Shown here in pieces: positions 16,531-24,623 of a stretch of 59,930 nucleotides of DNA. The first letter of the stretch is position 1. The number at the start of each line of letters is the position of its first letter. The position numbers were made by a program, and so were the translations under genes. Origin of the DNA: Clostridiales bacterium (GTDB taxonomy: Bacteria; Bacillota; Clostridia; Mahellales; Mahellaceae); the NCBI GenBank assembly GCA_030156435.1, contig JASGMM010000003.1:1-59930 (forward strand). The letters are read 5' to 3'. The notes beneath the pieces were generated by a model, which was not told where the DNA came from, did not search any database, and saw only the letters and a program-made list of their open reading frames with translations.

Positions 16531-17190
16531 ATGAAAATACGATATTTAGGGCACTCTTGTTTTCAGATAGAATCATCTGATGGTATAAAAATTGTTACCG
16601 ATCCATACAGCCCTATGGGTATCAAAATGCCCGGGGTAAAGGCGGATATAGTTACATCCAGCCATAGCCATTATGACCATAACTATTTCGAGGGCGTAAG
16701 CGGGGATTTTGTTGTGGTGAATACTGCGGATCCTATACAGGTAAAAGGCATAAATATACGGGGATTGCAGACGTTTCACGATGATGAGAATGGCAAAAAG
16801 AGGGGTAGAAATATAATCTTTGTGATAGAAGCAGACGGCATTAATGTATGCCATATGGGTGATCTAGGGCATAAATTGACAAAAGAGCAGATCAATTCCT
16901 TGGGCGATGTGGATGTATTACTTATACCGGTGGGAGGATTCTTTACTATAGGACCTGAAGATGCTGCAGATATTGTAAAAGCTATAGCCCCTAAAATAGC
17001 TATACCTATGCATTTTAAGCCTGATATACCTCAAAATGTAAGATTCGAACTGCCTATAGTAGATGCAGAAGCATTTCTATCATTACTCAACGGCAATAAA
17101 TACAATAGCGATACATTGAGTATAGATAAAGAACATCTGCCAGCATCTACGCAGGTTATACAGCTTGCTTCAGCAGCTGAATTACAGTGA
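16531..17190 (+). CDS. Metallo-beta-lactamase-fold hydrolase (UlaG/UPF0173-like)
   Basis: 219 residues. The zinc motif is SSHSHYDHNYF (residues about 44-54); further ligands fit VCHMGDLGHKL and the late PMHFKPD. This is a small cytoplasmic MBL-fold protein of the UPF0173 type, whose substrates are mostly unknown. AAGGAGG lies directly before it, and an 18-nt gap from prs suggests co-transcription. Convergent to the CBM-like gene, with a long palindrome between them. Confidence 0.9.
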   Translation: MKIRYLGHSCFQIESSDGIKIVTDPYSPMGIKMPGVKADIVTSSHSHYDHNYFEGVSGDFVVVNTADPIQVKGINIRGLQTFHDDENGKKRGRNIIFVIEADGINVCHMGDLGHKLTKEQINSLGDVDVLLIPVGGFFTIGPEDAADIVKAIAPKIAIPMHFKPDIPQNVRFELPIVDAEAFLSLLNGNKYNSDTLSIDKEHLPASTQVIQLASAAELQ

Positions 17191-17251
17191 TTATTCACGT
17201 ACCATTATGCATAGACAACGGTAACGATTGGCCTCAAGGCAATTTTGTTAC

Positions 17252-17358
17252 GGCTTGACATATATGCCTCGCTACGGCTGTGAAGCTGGACCACTACGCA
17301 ATCAGAAATTGCTGTGGTCCTACGCTTCAAAAGCCCGCTCAGCATATATGTTTAAGCC
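17252..17358. repeat. Long imperfect palindrome between convergent genes
   Basis: A 107-bp inverted repeat with nested arms. The outer arms are GGCTTGACATATATG (17252-17266) and CATATATGTTTAAGCC (17343-17358). Moving inward are GGCT/AGCC, GAAGC (17282-17286) with GCTTC, GGACCAC (17288-17294) with GTGGTCC (17314-17320), and GCAAT/ATTGC around a 5-nt loop. There is no T-run and no obvious target-site duplication. It could be a structured RNA, a bidirectional terminator, or a remnant of a small mobile repeat. The rest of 17191-17390 shows nothing else. Confidence 0.7.
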
Positions 17359-17390
17359 TTCTACAAGTTGTCCGCCCTCTGTCCGACAGT

Positions 17391-17723
17391 TTATCGACGG
17401 CTGCCATTGTGGATTTCATAGCTCCAATTATGGCCATAGTTATTGTCCCAGCGGGAGTTATTATCCTTAAAGCATATATTGAATCGGCCGCCGTGCTTTA
17501 TATCTACCGTTCCCTGCCAACCATTAAACGAGTTTTGTAATTTTATGTCTTGAACATCCTGCCAATTGTCGTTGGGGCCGTATCCTATATGTGCGTAGAT
17601 ATCCTGTGCTTGCCCATCGGATAAAAAGCCTTTATAACGTATGATTACACGCTCACCCGGTGTTATAGGCACAGGTTCCACAGCTATAGCGTCGGAAGTG
17701 CTTATATCATTATTCAATACCAT
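17391..17723 (-). CDS. Solitary CBM25-like starch/carbohydrate-binding protein
   Basis: 110 residues, one beta-sandwich domain. The text HIGYGPNDNWQDVQDIKL, NGWQGTVDI and CFKDNNSRWDNNYGHNWSYE is what CBM25 (starch-binding) modules of amylases look like, with the conserved Trp and Asn-rich loop. There is no catalytic domain, signal peptide or membrane anchor. A strong site (AGAGGAGG, minus strand, 17731-17738) supports the start at 17723, so it appears to be a true stand-alone gene. Possible roles are glycogen granule binding or storage; this is inference. Confidence 0.8.
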   Translation of the reverse strand: MVLNNDISTSDAIAVEPVPITPGERVIIRYKGFLSDGQAQDIYAHIGYGPNDNWQDVQDIKLQNSFNGWQGTVDIKHGGRFNICFKDNNSRWDNNYGHNWSYEIHNGSRR

Positions 17724-17824
17724 AATTTAGCCTCCTCTATAAAAATTTTGTAAGCATAAGTCTAAGCTACATATATAGTATTGCTTAGCGAGAGGCATTT
17801 TAAAACATAGCGAAATTTTGCATA

Positions 17825-17853
17825 TTGACAGCAAACGCCTGCTATCGTATAAT
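17825..17853 (+). promoter_or_regulatory. Consensus promoter of tRNA-Leu
   Basis: Perfect TTGACA (17825-17830) and TATAAT (17848-17853) with a 17-nt spacer, 12 nt before the mature tRNA. Confidence 0.92.
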
Positions 17854-17865
17854 ATTTATTGTGAA

Positions 17866-17953
17866 GCCGAAGTGGTGGAATTGGCAGACACGCTACTTTG
17901 AGGGGGTAGTGAAGGATTTCTTCATGCGGGTTCGAGTCCCGCCTTCGGCACCA
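17866..17953 (+). tRNA. tRNA-Leu (anticodon GAG)
   Basis: 88 nt with encoded CCA. The acceptor GCCGAAG (17866-17872) pairs with CTTCGGC (17943-17949). The anticodon stem CTACT/GGTAG encloses loop TTGAGGG, giving anticodon GAG. There is a long variable arm typical of class II tRNAs, and a TTCGAGT T-loop. A terminator follows at 17979. Confidence 0.97.
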
Positions 17954-17978
17954 CTTTAATGACATTGTTAATAGAAAT

Positions 17979-18002
17979 GAGCTGCTCTGTCAGCTCTTTT
18001 TT
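17979..18002 (+). terminator. Terminator after tRNA-Leu
   Basis: GAGCTG (17979-17984) pairs with CAGCTC (17991-17996) around a 6-nt loop, followed by a T-run to 18002. It lies in the leader of the rodA-type gene. Confidence 0.85.
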
Positions 18003-18023
18003 AATATAACGGGAGAAAATTTT

Positions 18024-19127
18024 ATGGTAAACAAAAGGTTTATTAAATATATAGATTACAGCTTAATACTAGCTGTTACGGCTATAGTATTCGTAGGGCT
18101 ATTTGCTATAAGCAGCGCTACAGGGGCTCATGACAGCGGGGATTACAGTACGGCTCGTATGCAGCTTATGTGGTTTATAGTAGGCTTTATAGCTATGATA
18201 ATAATCATTAGCGTAGATTATAAAACCATAGGCGATATGGCTGTTTATATATATGTCTTTTGTTTACTGATGTTGGTGACTGTATTGCTTTTTGGCAAAG
18301 AGGTAAACGGATCGAAAAGCTGGCTGGGATATGGAGGATTGGGTATCCAGCCGTCGGAATTTGCTAAACTGGGCGTTATAATAATGGTGGCTAAAGCGAT
18401 GTCATCGTATGAGGACGGTATAAAGACCTTGAAGCAGTTTATAACTGTACTTATATATATAGGCATTCCTTTGGTATTGATACTCAAACAGCCGGATCTC
18501 GGAACAGCTCTAGTGTTTATTGCTATAGCTTTGGGTATGTTCGTCATAGGAGGTATAGACTATAAGTTCATGCTGACATTGATAGGAACCGGAGCTGCTG
18601 CCGTACCGCTGGCATGGAAATATGTTTTAGAGGATTATCAAAAGGATCGTTTACTAATATTTTTGGACCCATACAGCGATCCCATGGGAAGCGGCTTCAA
18701 TGTCATACAATCTATGATAGCCATAGGTTCCGGACAGATTACAGGTAGAGGACTGTATCACGGCAGCCAAAGCCAGCTTAATTTCGTTCCTGAACAGTAT
18801 ACCGATTTTATTTTCTCGGTGGTTGGCGAGGAATTGGGATTTATAGTGTGCGCCTCGCTGATAGCATTGTATGCGTATATTATATTTAAGAGCATAAGGA
18901 TTTCTTTCCGTTCCAAAGATAAATTTGGGATGCTCATGGTTATAGGTATAATATCTATGCTAGGATTCCAAATATTTGAAAATATAGGTATGACTATGGG
19001 CATAATGCCTGTAACGGGCATACCGCTGCCGTTTATGAGCTATGGTGGCAGTTCATTGTTTACTAATATGATAGCTCTAGGGTTGATATTAAATGTTGGC
19101 ATGAGGCAGCATAAAATAAAGTTTTAA
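18024..19127 (+). CDS. rodA: RodA/FtsW/SpoVE family peptidoglycan glycosyltransferase
   Basis: 367 residues with about ten membrane helices. SEDS-family signatures: SKSWLGYGGLGIQPSEFAKL, KQPDLGTALVFIAIALGMFV and the C-terminal TGIPLPFMSYGGSSLFTNMI. SEDS proteins polymerise lipid II, RodA in elongation and FtsW/SpoVE in division. Placement upstream of mgsA and the M23/M50 pair fits RodA of Clostridia, but the subgroup is inferred. Confidence 0.9.
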   Translation: MVNKRFIKYIDYSLILAVTAIVFVGLFAISSATGAHDSGDYSTARMQLMWFIVGFIAMIIIISVDYKTIGDMAVYIYVFCLLMLVTVLLFGKEVNGSKSWLGYGGLGIQPSEFAKLGVIIMVAKAMSSYEDGIKTLKQFITVLIYIGIPLVLILKQPDLGTALVFIAIALGMFVIGGIDYKFMLTLIGTGAAAVPLAWKYVLEDYQKDRLLIFLDPYSDPMGSGFNVIQSMIAIGSGQITGRGLYHGSQSQLNFVPEQYTDFIFSVVGEELGFIVCASLIALYAYIIFKSIRISFRSKDKFGMLMVIGIISMLGFQIFENIGMTMGIMPVTGIPLPFMSYGGSSLFTNMIALGLILNVGMRQHKIKF

Positions 19128-19150
19128 TGAGAGGGGCATTGTGAGCTTTT

Positions 19151-19582
19151 ATGAACATCGCTTTGATAGCGCATGATAAGAAAAAAGACGATATGATAAA
19201 TTTTTGTATAGCATATAAGGATATATTGAAACATCATAATCTTTGTGCTACAGGCACTACCGGAGGGTTGGTTATACAGGCTACAGGGCTTAATGTTCAT
19301 CGCTTTTTATCTGGGCCATTAGGGGGAGATCAGCAGATAGGCGCCAGGGTGGCATATAATAAGATCGACCTTGTTATATTCTTAAGAGATCCGCTTACGG
19401 CGCAACCGCATGAGCCTGACGTAAACGCTTTACTCAGATTATGCGATGTGCATAATATACCTCTGGCCACCAATATGGCCACGGCTGAAGCCCTGATAAA
19501 AGCCTTAGACAGGGGGGATCTTGACTGGCGTTTGGTAGTCAATCCTCCCAGTAGAGATGATATATATTCCGAAGACATATAA
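19151..19582 (+). CDS. mgsA: Methylglyoxal synthase
   Basis: 143 residues. Converts dihydroxyacetone phosphate to methylglyoxal, a bypass of lower glycolysis. Typical text: [68 protein letters not shown] and the end region [11 protein letters not shown]. It directly follows the rodA-type gene. Confidence 0.97.
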   Translation: MNIALIAHDKKKDDMINFCIAYKDILKHHNLCATGTTGGLVIQATGLNVHRFLSGPLGGDQQIGARVAYNKIDLVIFLRDPLTAQPHEPDVNALLRLCDVHNIPLATNMATAEALIKALDRGDLDWRLVVNPPSRDDIYSEDI

Positions 19583-19640
19583 GCGTTGTTATATTCCTTC
19601 TCTGCTGTAAATATAAATAGAATAGCGAGGAGGAATATAT

Positions 19641-20471
19641 ATGGATGGACAAAGCAATACAGCACCGAGAAGCATAGAGGATATACTGGCCGATATGAAT
19701 TCCGATCGGCATCGCTGGCATAACGATATCGCCAGGCCAGTTTCAACCTATGAAGGCAAGGATGGACATCCTGATAAATGGCGTAAACTGCTTACTAAAA
19801 TAGGTATATGCATAGTAATAGTGGCATTCATATTGTTGCTTAAAAGTATAAATGCTCCTTTTGCAAAGCAGGTTACCAGTTGGTTGACTGCGGCTTTCAC
19901 TACTAACGTCGATATAAAGGATACGGTAGGACAGCTCAAGTTTGTTCAGAATATATTGCCGGAATTCCAACGGCAAGTGGAGAGGGTTTTCAGCGATATA
20001 AGCGATGAAACGCCGGCTCAGCAAACCGATGCTGTAGTACCGCCGGTTATAGATGGCGAACAGCGCATAGATATGATAGCGCCTGTCAATGGGCAGGTAA
20101 CGTCAAAATTCGGCAAGAGGGTCAATCCAATATTTCAGAAAGAGGAACTACATACCGGTATAGATATAGATAGTCAGGCCGACCAACCTGTATTAGCAGT
20201 AGCCGACGGTACGGTGATCGAGATAGGGGAAAATAGTACCGAAGGCCGTTATGTCCGCATAAAACATTCAGAGGAAGTGGAAACGCTTTATGCTCATGCT
20301 GCCGAAATTTTAGTAAAACAAAGCCAGCAGGTGCGCAAAGGCGATGTCATAGCTAAAATCGGGAACAGTGGCTTAGCCACAGGCACACATCTTCATTTCG
20401 AGGTGTGGTATAAAGGTCAGCCGGTAGATCCCTTGGAGTGGATAAATATCAAAAATCAGTCATCCATTTAA
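19641..20471 (+). CDS. Membrane-anchored M23 peptidase (SpoIVFA-position protein)
   Basis: 276 residues: a cytoplasmic N-terminus, one membrane segment (KIGICIVIVAFILLL, about residues 53-68), a linker and a C-terminal LytM/M23 domain. Zinc ligands are intact: HTGIDID and GTHLHFEV. It lies directly upstream of the site-2 protease, the place of SpoIVFA, the regulator of SpoIVFB in sporulating Bacillus. Unlike a purely structural SpoIVFA, this one could still cut peptidoglycan. GAGGAGG precedes the ATG. Confidence 0.87.
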   Translation: MDGQSNTAPRSIEDILADMNSDRHRWHNDIARPVSTYEGKDGHPDKWRKLLTKIGICIVIVAFILLLKSINAPFAKQVTSWLTAAFTTNVDIKDTVGQLKFVQNILPEFQRQVERVFSDISDETPAQQTDAVVPPVIDGEQRIDMIAPVNGQVTSKFGKRVNPIFQKEELHTGIDIDSQADQPVLAVADGTVIEIGENSTEGRYVRIKHSEEVETLYAHAAEILVKQSQQVRKGDVIAKIGNSGLATGTHLHFEVWYKGQPVDPLEWINIKNQSSI

Positions 20472-20488
20472 AGGGGGCCGTTATTCAG

Positions 20489-21358
20489 TTGAAAATAGGC
20501 AGTTTTTTAGGTATAGACATAATATTGAATCGATGGCTGATATTACTGATGATTATAACGGCGCTTATGGGCTATGTATATCATGTAGCCGTATTGTTGG
20601 CCGTTATATTTATACATGAAATGAGCCATGCTGTCACAGCAAAGGCTTTTGGCTTATATGTCAGCGATGTTGAGCTTATGCCTTTTGGCGGCGTGGCGCA
20701 TGTGGAGGCATTATTTGAAGGTGATGCTAAAACCGAGTTGGCGGTGGCTTTAGCCGGACCGGTGGCTAACCTTATAATAATCTCAATTATAACAGCGCTG
20801 AATTCGTACGGTATGCTGAATTCGGATAAATGGGCTTATTTTATAAGCTGCAATGTCATATTGGCTGTATTTAACCTTCTGCCGGGCCTTCCGTTGGATG
20901 GCGGCCGTGTTTTAAGAGCGCTGTTGTCGATACCCTGGGGTATAAAAAAAGCTACGGTAGCGGCTGTAAATACTGGTAGGATCATAGCTGCGATTTTATG
21001 CGCGATAGGGGTTTATATATTGATTTCAGGCACCTTCAATCCGACCTTTTTGGTAATGGGTATTTTTATGTTTATGTCTCTGCATCACGAGAAGCAAAAG
21101 GGGACATATATAGCATTGCGAGATATAACGCGCAAGAAAGAAACCATGGTGCGCAGCGGTACTTTGCCCGTTGTAGAAATAGCATCGGTGCCTTCGGCGA
21201 CAATAAAAGATGTGATGCGCCATTTTATATCCAACAAATATAATGTGGTGGTAGTGATAGATAGAGACGGCAGGATAAAAGGATACGTGGGCGAGATACA
21301 GATTGTAAATGCCCTTATGGATTATGGGCCTAATGTGGTTATGAATAAACTGATATAA
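20489..21358 (+). CDS. Site-2 zinc metalloprotease, SpoIVFB-like (M50)
   Basis: 289 residues with several membrane segments. The zinc site is FIHEMSHAVTAKAFG (HExxH) and the third ligand lies in NLLPGLPLDGGRVLRALL. The C-terminal 80 residues resemble a single CBS-like domain (TIKDVMRHFISNKYNVVVVI). SpoIVFB processes pro-sigma-K in the mother cell. I prefer TTG 20489 (AAGGGGG at 20471-20477) over a GTG at 20438 inside the M23 gene. Its partner gene is immediately upstream. Confidence 0.9.
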   Translation: MKIGSFLGIDIILNRWLILLMIITALMGYVYHVAVLLAVIFIHEMSHAVTAKAFGLYVSDVELMPFGGVAHVEALFEGDAKTELAVALAGPVANLIIISIITALNSYGMLNSDKWAYFISCNVILAVFNLLPGLPLDGGRVLRALLSIPWGIKKATVAAVNTGRIIAAILCAIGVYILISGTFNPTFLVMGIFMFMSLHHEKQKGTYIALRDITRKKETMVRSGTLPVVEIASVPSATIKDVMRHFISNKYNVVVVIDRDGRIKGYVGEIQIVNALMDYGPNVVMNKLI

Positions 21359-21372
21359 AAGAGGTAAAGATT

Positions 21373-23232
21373 TTGAGGAACAGAAACATAGATAAGATAC
21401 TATTATCGGTAGAAAAGCCTGCGAGGTATATAGGAAATGAGTATAATGCGGTACACAAAAATTTGGCTTCAGTAGAAGTGAGATTTGCCTTTGCATTCCC
21501 TGATGTATACGATATAGGCATGTCCCATCTGGGTATACGTATACTTTACGACATATTGAATAAAAGAGATGATACGTTTTGCGAGAGGGTTTTTGCCCCA
21601 TGGGTCGATATGGAACAGCAGATGCGTCGGCATGAAATACCTCTGTTCGCTCTGGAAAGTGGCGATAACATAGCCGATTTCGATATGCTCGGTTTTACGT
21701 TGCAGTATGAGATGAGTTATACCAATGTATTGAATATGTTGGATTTAGCAGGTATACCGATATGGAGCAAAGAACGCACCAATCGCCATCCTTTTGTGCT
21801 GGCCGGCGGACCATGTGCCTATAATCCCGAACCTTTGGCCGACATAATAGATTTCTTTCTTATTGGAGATGGCGAGGAAGCCATAAATGAAATAGTGGAT
21901 TGTTATAAGACGTGGAAGTATAGCGGGGATACCGATAGGCAGAACTTTTTGAAGCACGTAGCATCTATAGAAGGAGTTTATGTGCCATCGCTCTACGAGG
22001 TTTCATATAATGATGATGGGACTATAAATGCCATAACACCCAAGATAGATAGCCTTCCCCATATCATAAGGAAGCGCGTGGTAACCAATTTGAGCAGCGC
22101 CGCTTATCCCGAACGCCCTATAGTGCCCTATATAGATATAGTACATGATCGTGCGGTGCTGGAGATATTCAGGGGTTGCACAAGGGGATGCCGCTTTTGC
22201 CAGGCCGGCATGGTCTATAGGCCTATACGTGAGCGCTCGGCTGATAGGTTGGTTGAATTGGCGGACAAGCTTGTTAGAGCAACCGGATATAGCGAGATGT
22301 CGCTTTCTTCTCTAAGCACAGGGGATTACAGCCAGTTGGAACAGCTTGTAAAGATTTTACTAGAAAAATTTCAAGAAGAGAAAGTGGCGTTGTCATTGCC
22401 ATCATTACGGTTGGACAGCATAGATAAAAGCCTTCTGGAACGCATCCAAAGCGTAAAAAAGACCGGTTTAACCTTTGCGCCGGAGGCCGCTACCCAGCGC
22501 TTGCGGGATGTGATAAATAAGGGTATCACCGATGACGATATATTGCGTACCGTGGAATATGCCTTTCAACAAGGGTGGCAGTCGGTCAAACTATATTTTA
22601 TGATAGGATTGCCTACTGAAACCGATGATGATTTATATGGTATAGCTGAAATGGCTCGTCGAATATTAGACGTCTATTATTCCATACCTAAAGATCAGCG
22701 CGGCAGGCATATAGATATTACAGTTAGCACGTCATCTTTTGTGCCTAAACCGTTTACGCCGTTTCAGTGGGACCCACAGGATAAAATAGACCGCTTATCA
22801 TATAAGCAGCACTTGCTACAACAGCAATTACGCATGAAACATGTGACGTATCATTGGAGCGATAACCGTTTGAGCTTCATGGAAGCGGTATTTGCGCGAG
22901 GCGATCGTCGTTTGGGAAGGGTATTGGCCGCTGCGTTGGCCAATGGTTGCCGATTCGATGCATGGACCGATTATTTTAATTATGACGGTTGGCTTAAAGC
23001 TTTTGAACAATGCAGCATAAATCCTGAATTTTATGCCGGTCGGGTCCGTTCTTATGATGAAGTGCTTCCATGGGATCACATAAACGCTGGTGTGTCGAAG
23101 GATTTTCTTATACGAGAGCGTGAGAGAGCGTTGAAAGGCAAGACCACTTTCGACTGCCGACGTGCGTGTATAAAATGCGGTATAGAGCGATGGGAGGGGG
23201 TATGTGACAATGCGAATGCTGGTACGCTTTAG
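21373..23232 (+). CDS. TIGR03960-type radical SAM protein
   Basis: 619 residues. The N-terminal domain (residues 1-200) is B12-binding-like: FPDVYDIGMSHLGIRILYDI. The radical SAM cluster site is FRGCTRGCRFCQAG near residue 270, followed by SLSSLSTGDYSQLEQLV and FAPEAATQRLRDVINKG. In Firmicutes this uncharacterised protein is paired with a DUF2344 protein, as here. TTG start at 21373 after GAGGT. It overlaps the next gene by 29 nt. Confidence 0.92.
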   Translation: MRNRNIDKILLSVEKPARYIGNEYNAVHKNLASVEVRFAFAFPDVYDIGMSHLGIRILYDILNKRDDTFCERVFAPWVDMEQQMRRHEIPLFALESGDNIADFDMLGFTLQYEMSYTNVLNMLDLAGIPIWSKERTNRHPFVLAGGPCAYNPEPLADIIDFFLIGDGEEAINEIVDCYKTWKYSGDTDRQNFLKHVASIEGVYVPSLYEVSYNDDGTINAITPKIDSLPHIIRKRVVTNLSSAAYPERPIVPYIDIVHDRAVLEIFRGCTRGCRFCQAGMVYRPIRERSADRLVELADKLVRATGYSEMSLSSLSTGDYSQLEQLVKILLEKFQEEKVALSLPSLRLDSIDKSLLERIQSVKKTGLTFAPEAATQRLRDVINKGITDDDILRTVEYAFQQGWQSVKLYFMIGLPTETDDDLYGIAEMARRILDVYYSIPKDQRGRHIDITVSTSSFVPKPFTPFQWDPQDKIDRLSYKQHLLQQQLRMKHVTYHWSDNRLSFMEAVFARGDRRLGRVLAAALANGCRFDAWTDYFNYDGWLKAFEQCSINPEFYAGRVRSYDEVLPWDHINAGVSKDFLIRERERALKGKTTFDCRRACIKCGIERWEGVCDNANAGTL

Positions 23233-23878
23233 CAAAGAGAACGATTTAAGGTTTATATCGCATCTTGATATGGTACACGCTATGGAAAGAGCGTTGCGCA
23301 GAGCCGATATACCGATGGCTTACAGCAAAGGATTCAGTCCCCATGCGAAGATAAGTTTCTCAGCGCCCACGCCTTTGGGTATACCTAGCTCGGCCGAGTA
23401 TATGGACGTGCATTTGGTTAAGCCATTGTCCGCACAAATCTTTGTTCAAAGGCTAAATAATGCTTTACCGAATGATATGCGTGTGCTCGAAGCTATGGAA
23501 ATAGATGATGATGTACCCGGTGTTCTTGGCAAAGCAACCATAGGCTGCTATACTATACAACCATATGAAGGTGTCCAATGGATATCGCAGTCGCATATCA
23601 ATGTGCTCATGAATATGAATGACATTATTATGGAAAAGCGAACTAAAAAGGGTTTAAAAGAAATCAATATAAGGCCATGCATAAAAGAATTGATTTTGAT
23701 GCAAGACGGGCAACATATAACTGCAAAGTTGTTATTGCCTAGCGTGGGCGGTATAAACCCTGATATTTTACTGAAAGCGTTTAATATTTATACCGATGTC
23801 AGGATAGATGTTGAAGATATGGCGATCCATAAGGATGATATATTGTTAGAGGATGGACGCGTGCTCCTACCTGAATAG
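23204..23878 (+). CDS. DUF2344 (TIGR03936) protein, partner of the upstream radical SAM protein
   Basis: 224 residues. Conserved text: LRFISHLDMVHAMERALRRA, IPMAYSKGFSPHAKISFSAP and LGIPSSAEYMDVHL. Function is unknown; in many genomes the domain is fused to or follows TIGR03960. Start is GTG 23204, just after a GGAGGGGG tract; ATG 23210 is an alternative. RNase G and rplU, often next in Clostridia, do not follow here. Confidence 0.9.
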   Translation: MTMRMLVRFSKENDLRFISHLDMVHAMERALRRADIPMAYSKGFSPHAKISFSAPTPLGIPSSAEYMDVHLVKPLSAQIFVQRLNNALPNDMRVLEAMEIDDDVPGVLGKATIGCYTIQPYEGVQWISQSHINVLMNMNDIIMEKRTKKGLKEINIRPCIKELILMQDGQHITAKLLLPSVGGINPDILLKAFNIYTDVRIDVEDMAIHKDDILLEDGRVLLPE

Positions 23879-23921
23879 TCGCCATGGGCAAATTTGTAAA
23901 TAAATTTTTTTGCAAAAGCTA

Positions 23922-23950
23922 TTGACTAAGGTTATATGTCATGTTACAAT
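23922..23950 (+). promoter_or_regulatory. Promoter of carD
   Basis: TTGACT (23922-23927) and TACAAT (23945-23950), 17-nt spacer, 85 nt before the start codon. Confidence 0.75.
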
Positions 23951-24034
23951 GTAAAGTTTATTTGACAATGGGATATTATGTGTGTTATAATTAAAAATGA
24001 TAAATTATTTAATTATGACAAGAGGTGTATTGTT

Positions 24035-24523
24035 GTGCTTCAAATAGGCGATAAGGTCGTATATCCAATGCATGGCGCCGGTGTAGTAGAAGCTATAGAG
24101 GAAAAAGAAATATTAGGGATTACACAAAAATACTATATATTGAAGTTGCCAGTATGCGATGTAAAGATAATGATACCACTATCCAATGCTGATGATATTG
24201 GCATAAGGCATATAATAGATGAAGATGAGAGCAAAAAGGTTTTGGCTGCTTTATCACAAAGCAATCAAGATGGTGATAATACCAATTGGAATCGGCGCTA
24301 TAGGATTAACATGGATAAGATAAAGAGCGGGGATATATATGAAGTGGCGGATGTGGTCAGAAGTCTTATGATACGGGAAAAGCAAAAGGGCTTATCAGCC
24401 GGAGAACGCAAGATGCTCAATAGCGCCAAACAGATATTAGTGAGCGAGTTGGCGTTAGCTAATAGCACCGGCACAGATGAAATAGAGAGGCTTATAGAAG
24501 AAAGAATATGGCAAGGCGTCTAA
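24035..24523 (+). CDS. carD: CarD-family transcription regulator
   Basis: 162 residues. The N-terminal RNA-polymerase-interacting Tudor-like domain reads LQIGDKVVYPMHGAGVVEAI; the C-terminal half is helical (RYRINMDKIKSGDIYEVADV and REKQKGLSAGERKML). CarD binds the polymerase beta subunit and stabilises open promoters. Start is GTG 24035 with AGAGGTG at 24021-24027; the upstream open frame from 23978 has no site. The stop codon lies in the loop of the following terminator. Confidence 0.93.
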   Translation: MLQIGDKVVYPMHGAGVVEAIEEKEILGITQKYYILKLPVCDVKIMIPLSNADDIGIRHIIDEDESKKVLAALSQSNQDGDNTNWNRRYRINMDKIKSGDIYEVADVVRSLMIREKQKGLSAGERKMLNSAKQILVSELALANSTGTDEIERLIEERIWQGV

Positions 24524-24542
24524 TTGAGGACGCTTATTTTTT
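24513..24542 (+). terminator. Terminator overlapping the carD stop codon
   Basis: GCGTC (24516-24520) pairs with GACGC (24529-24533), extended by AA/TT with one bulge; a T-run follows at 24537-24542. The TAA stop (24521-24523) is in the loop. Confidence 0.75.
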
Positions 24543-24623
24543 ATCCAAAAATCTTCAAATTTTCTTATCTTTGTGATAAAAGTATGGTATAATGGAAATA
24601 CTATAGGAGGAGGTGAATATTAA

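Noticed and set aside
17228-17540. Two plus-strand open frames of 80 and 86 codons
   Set aside because: They run through the palindrome and antisense to the CBM25-like gene, with no ribosome-binding site.
21026-21601. 191-codon minus-strand frame opposite the M50 protease and radical SAM genes
   Set aside because: Antisense to two well-supported genes; low-complexity Tyr/His/Cys composition.
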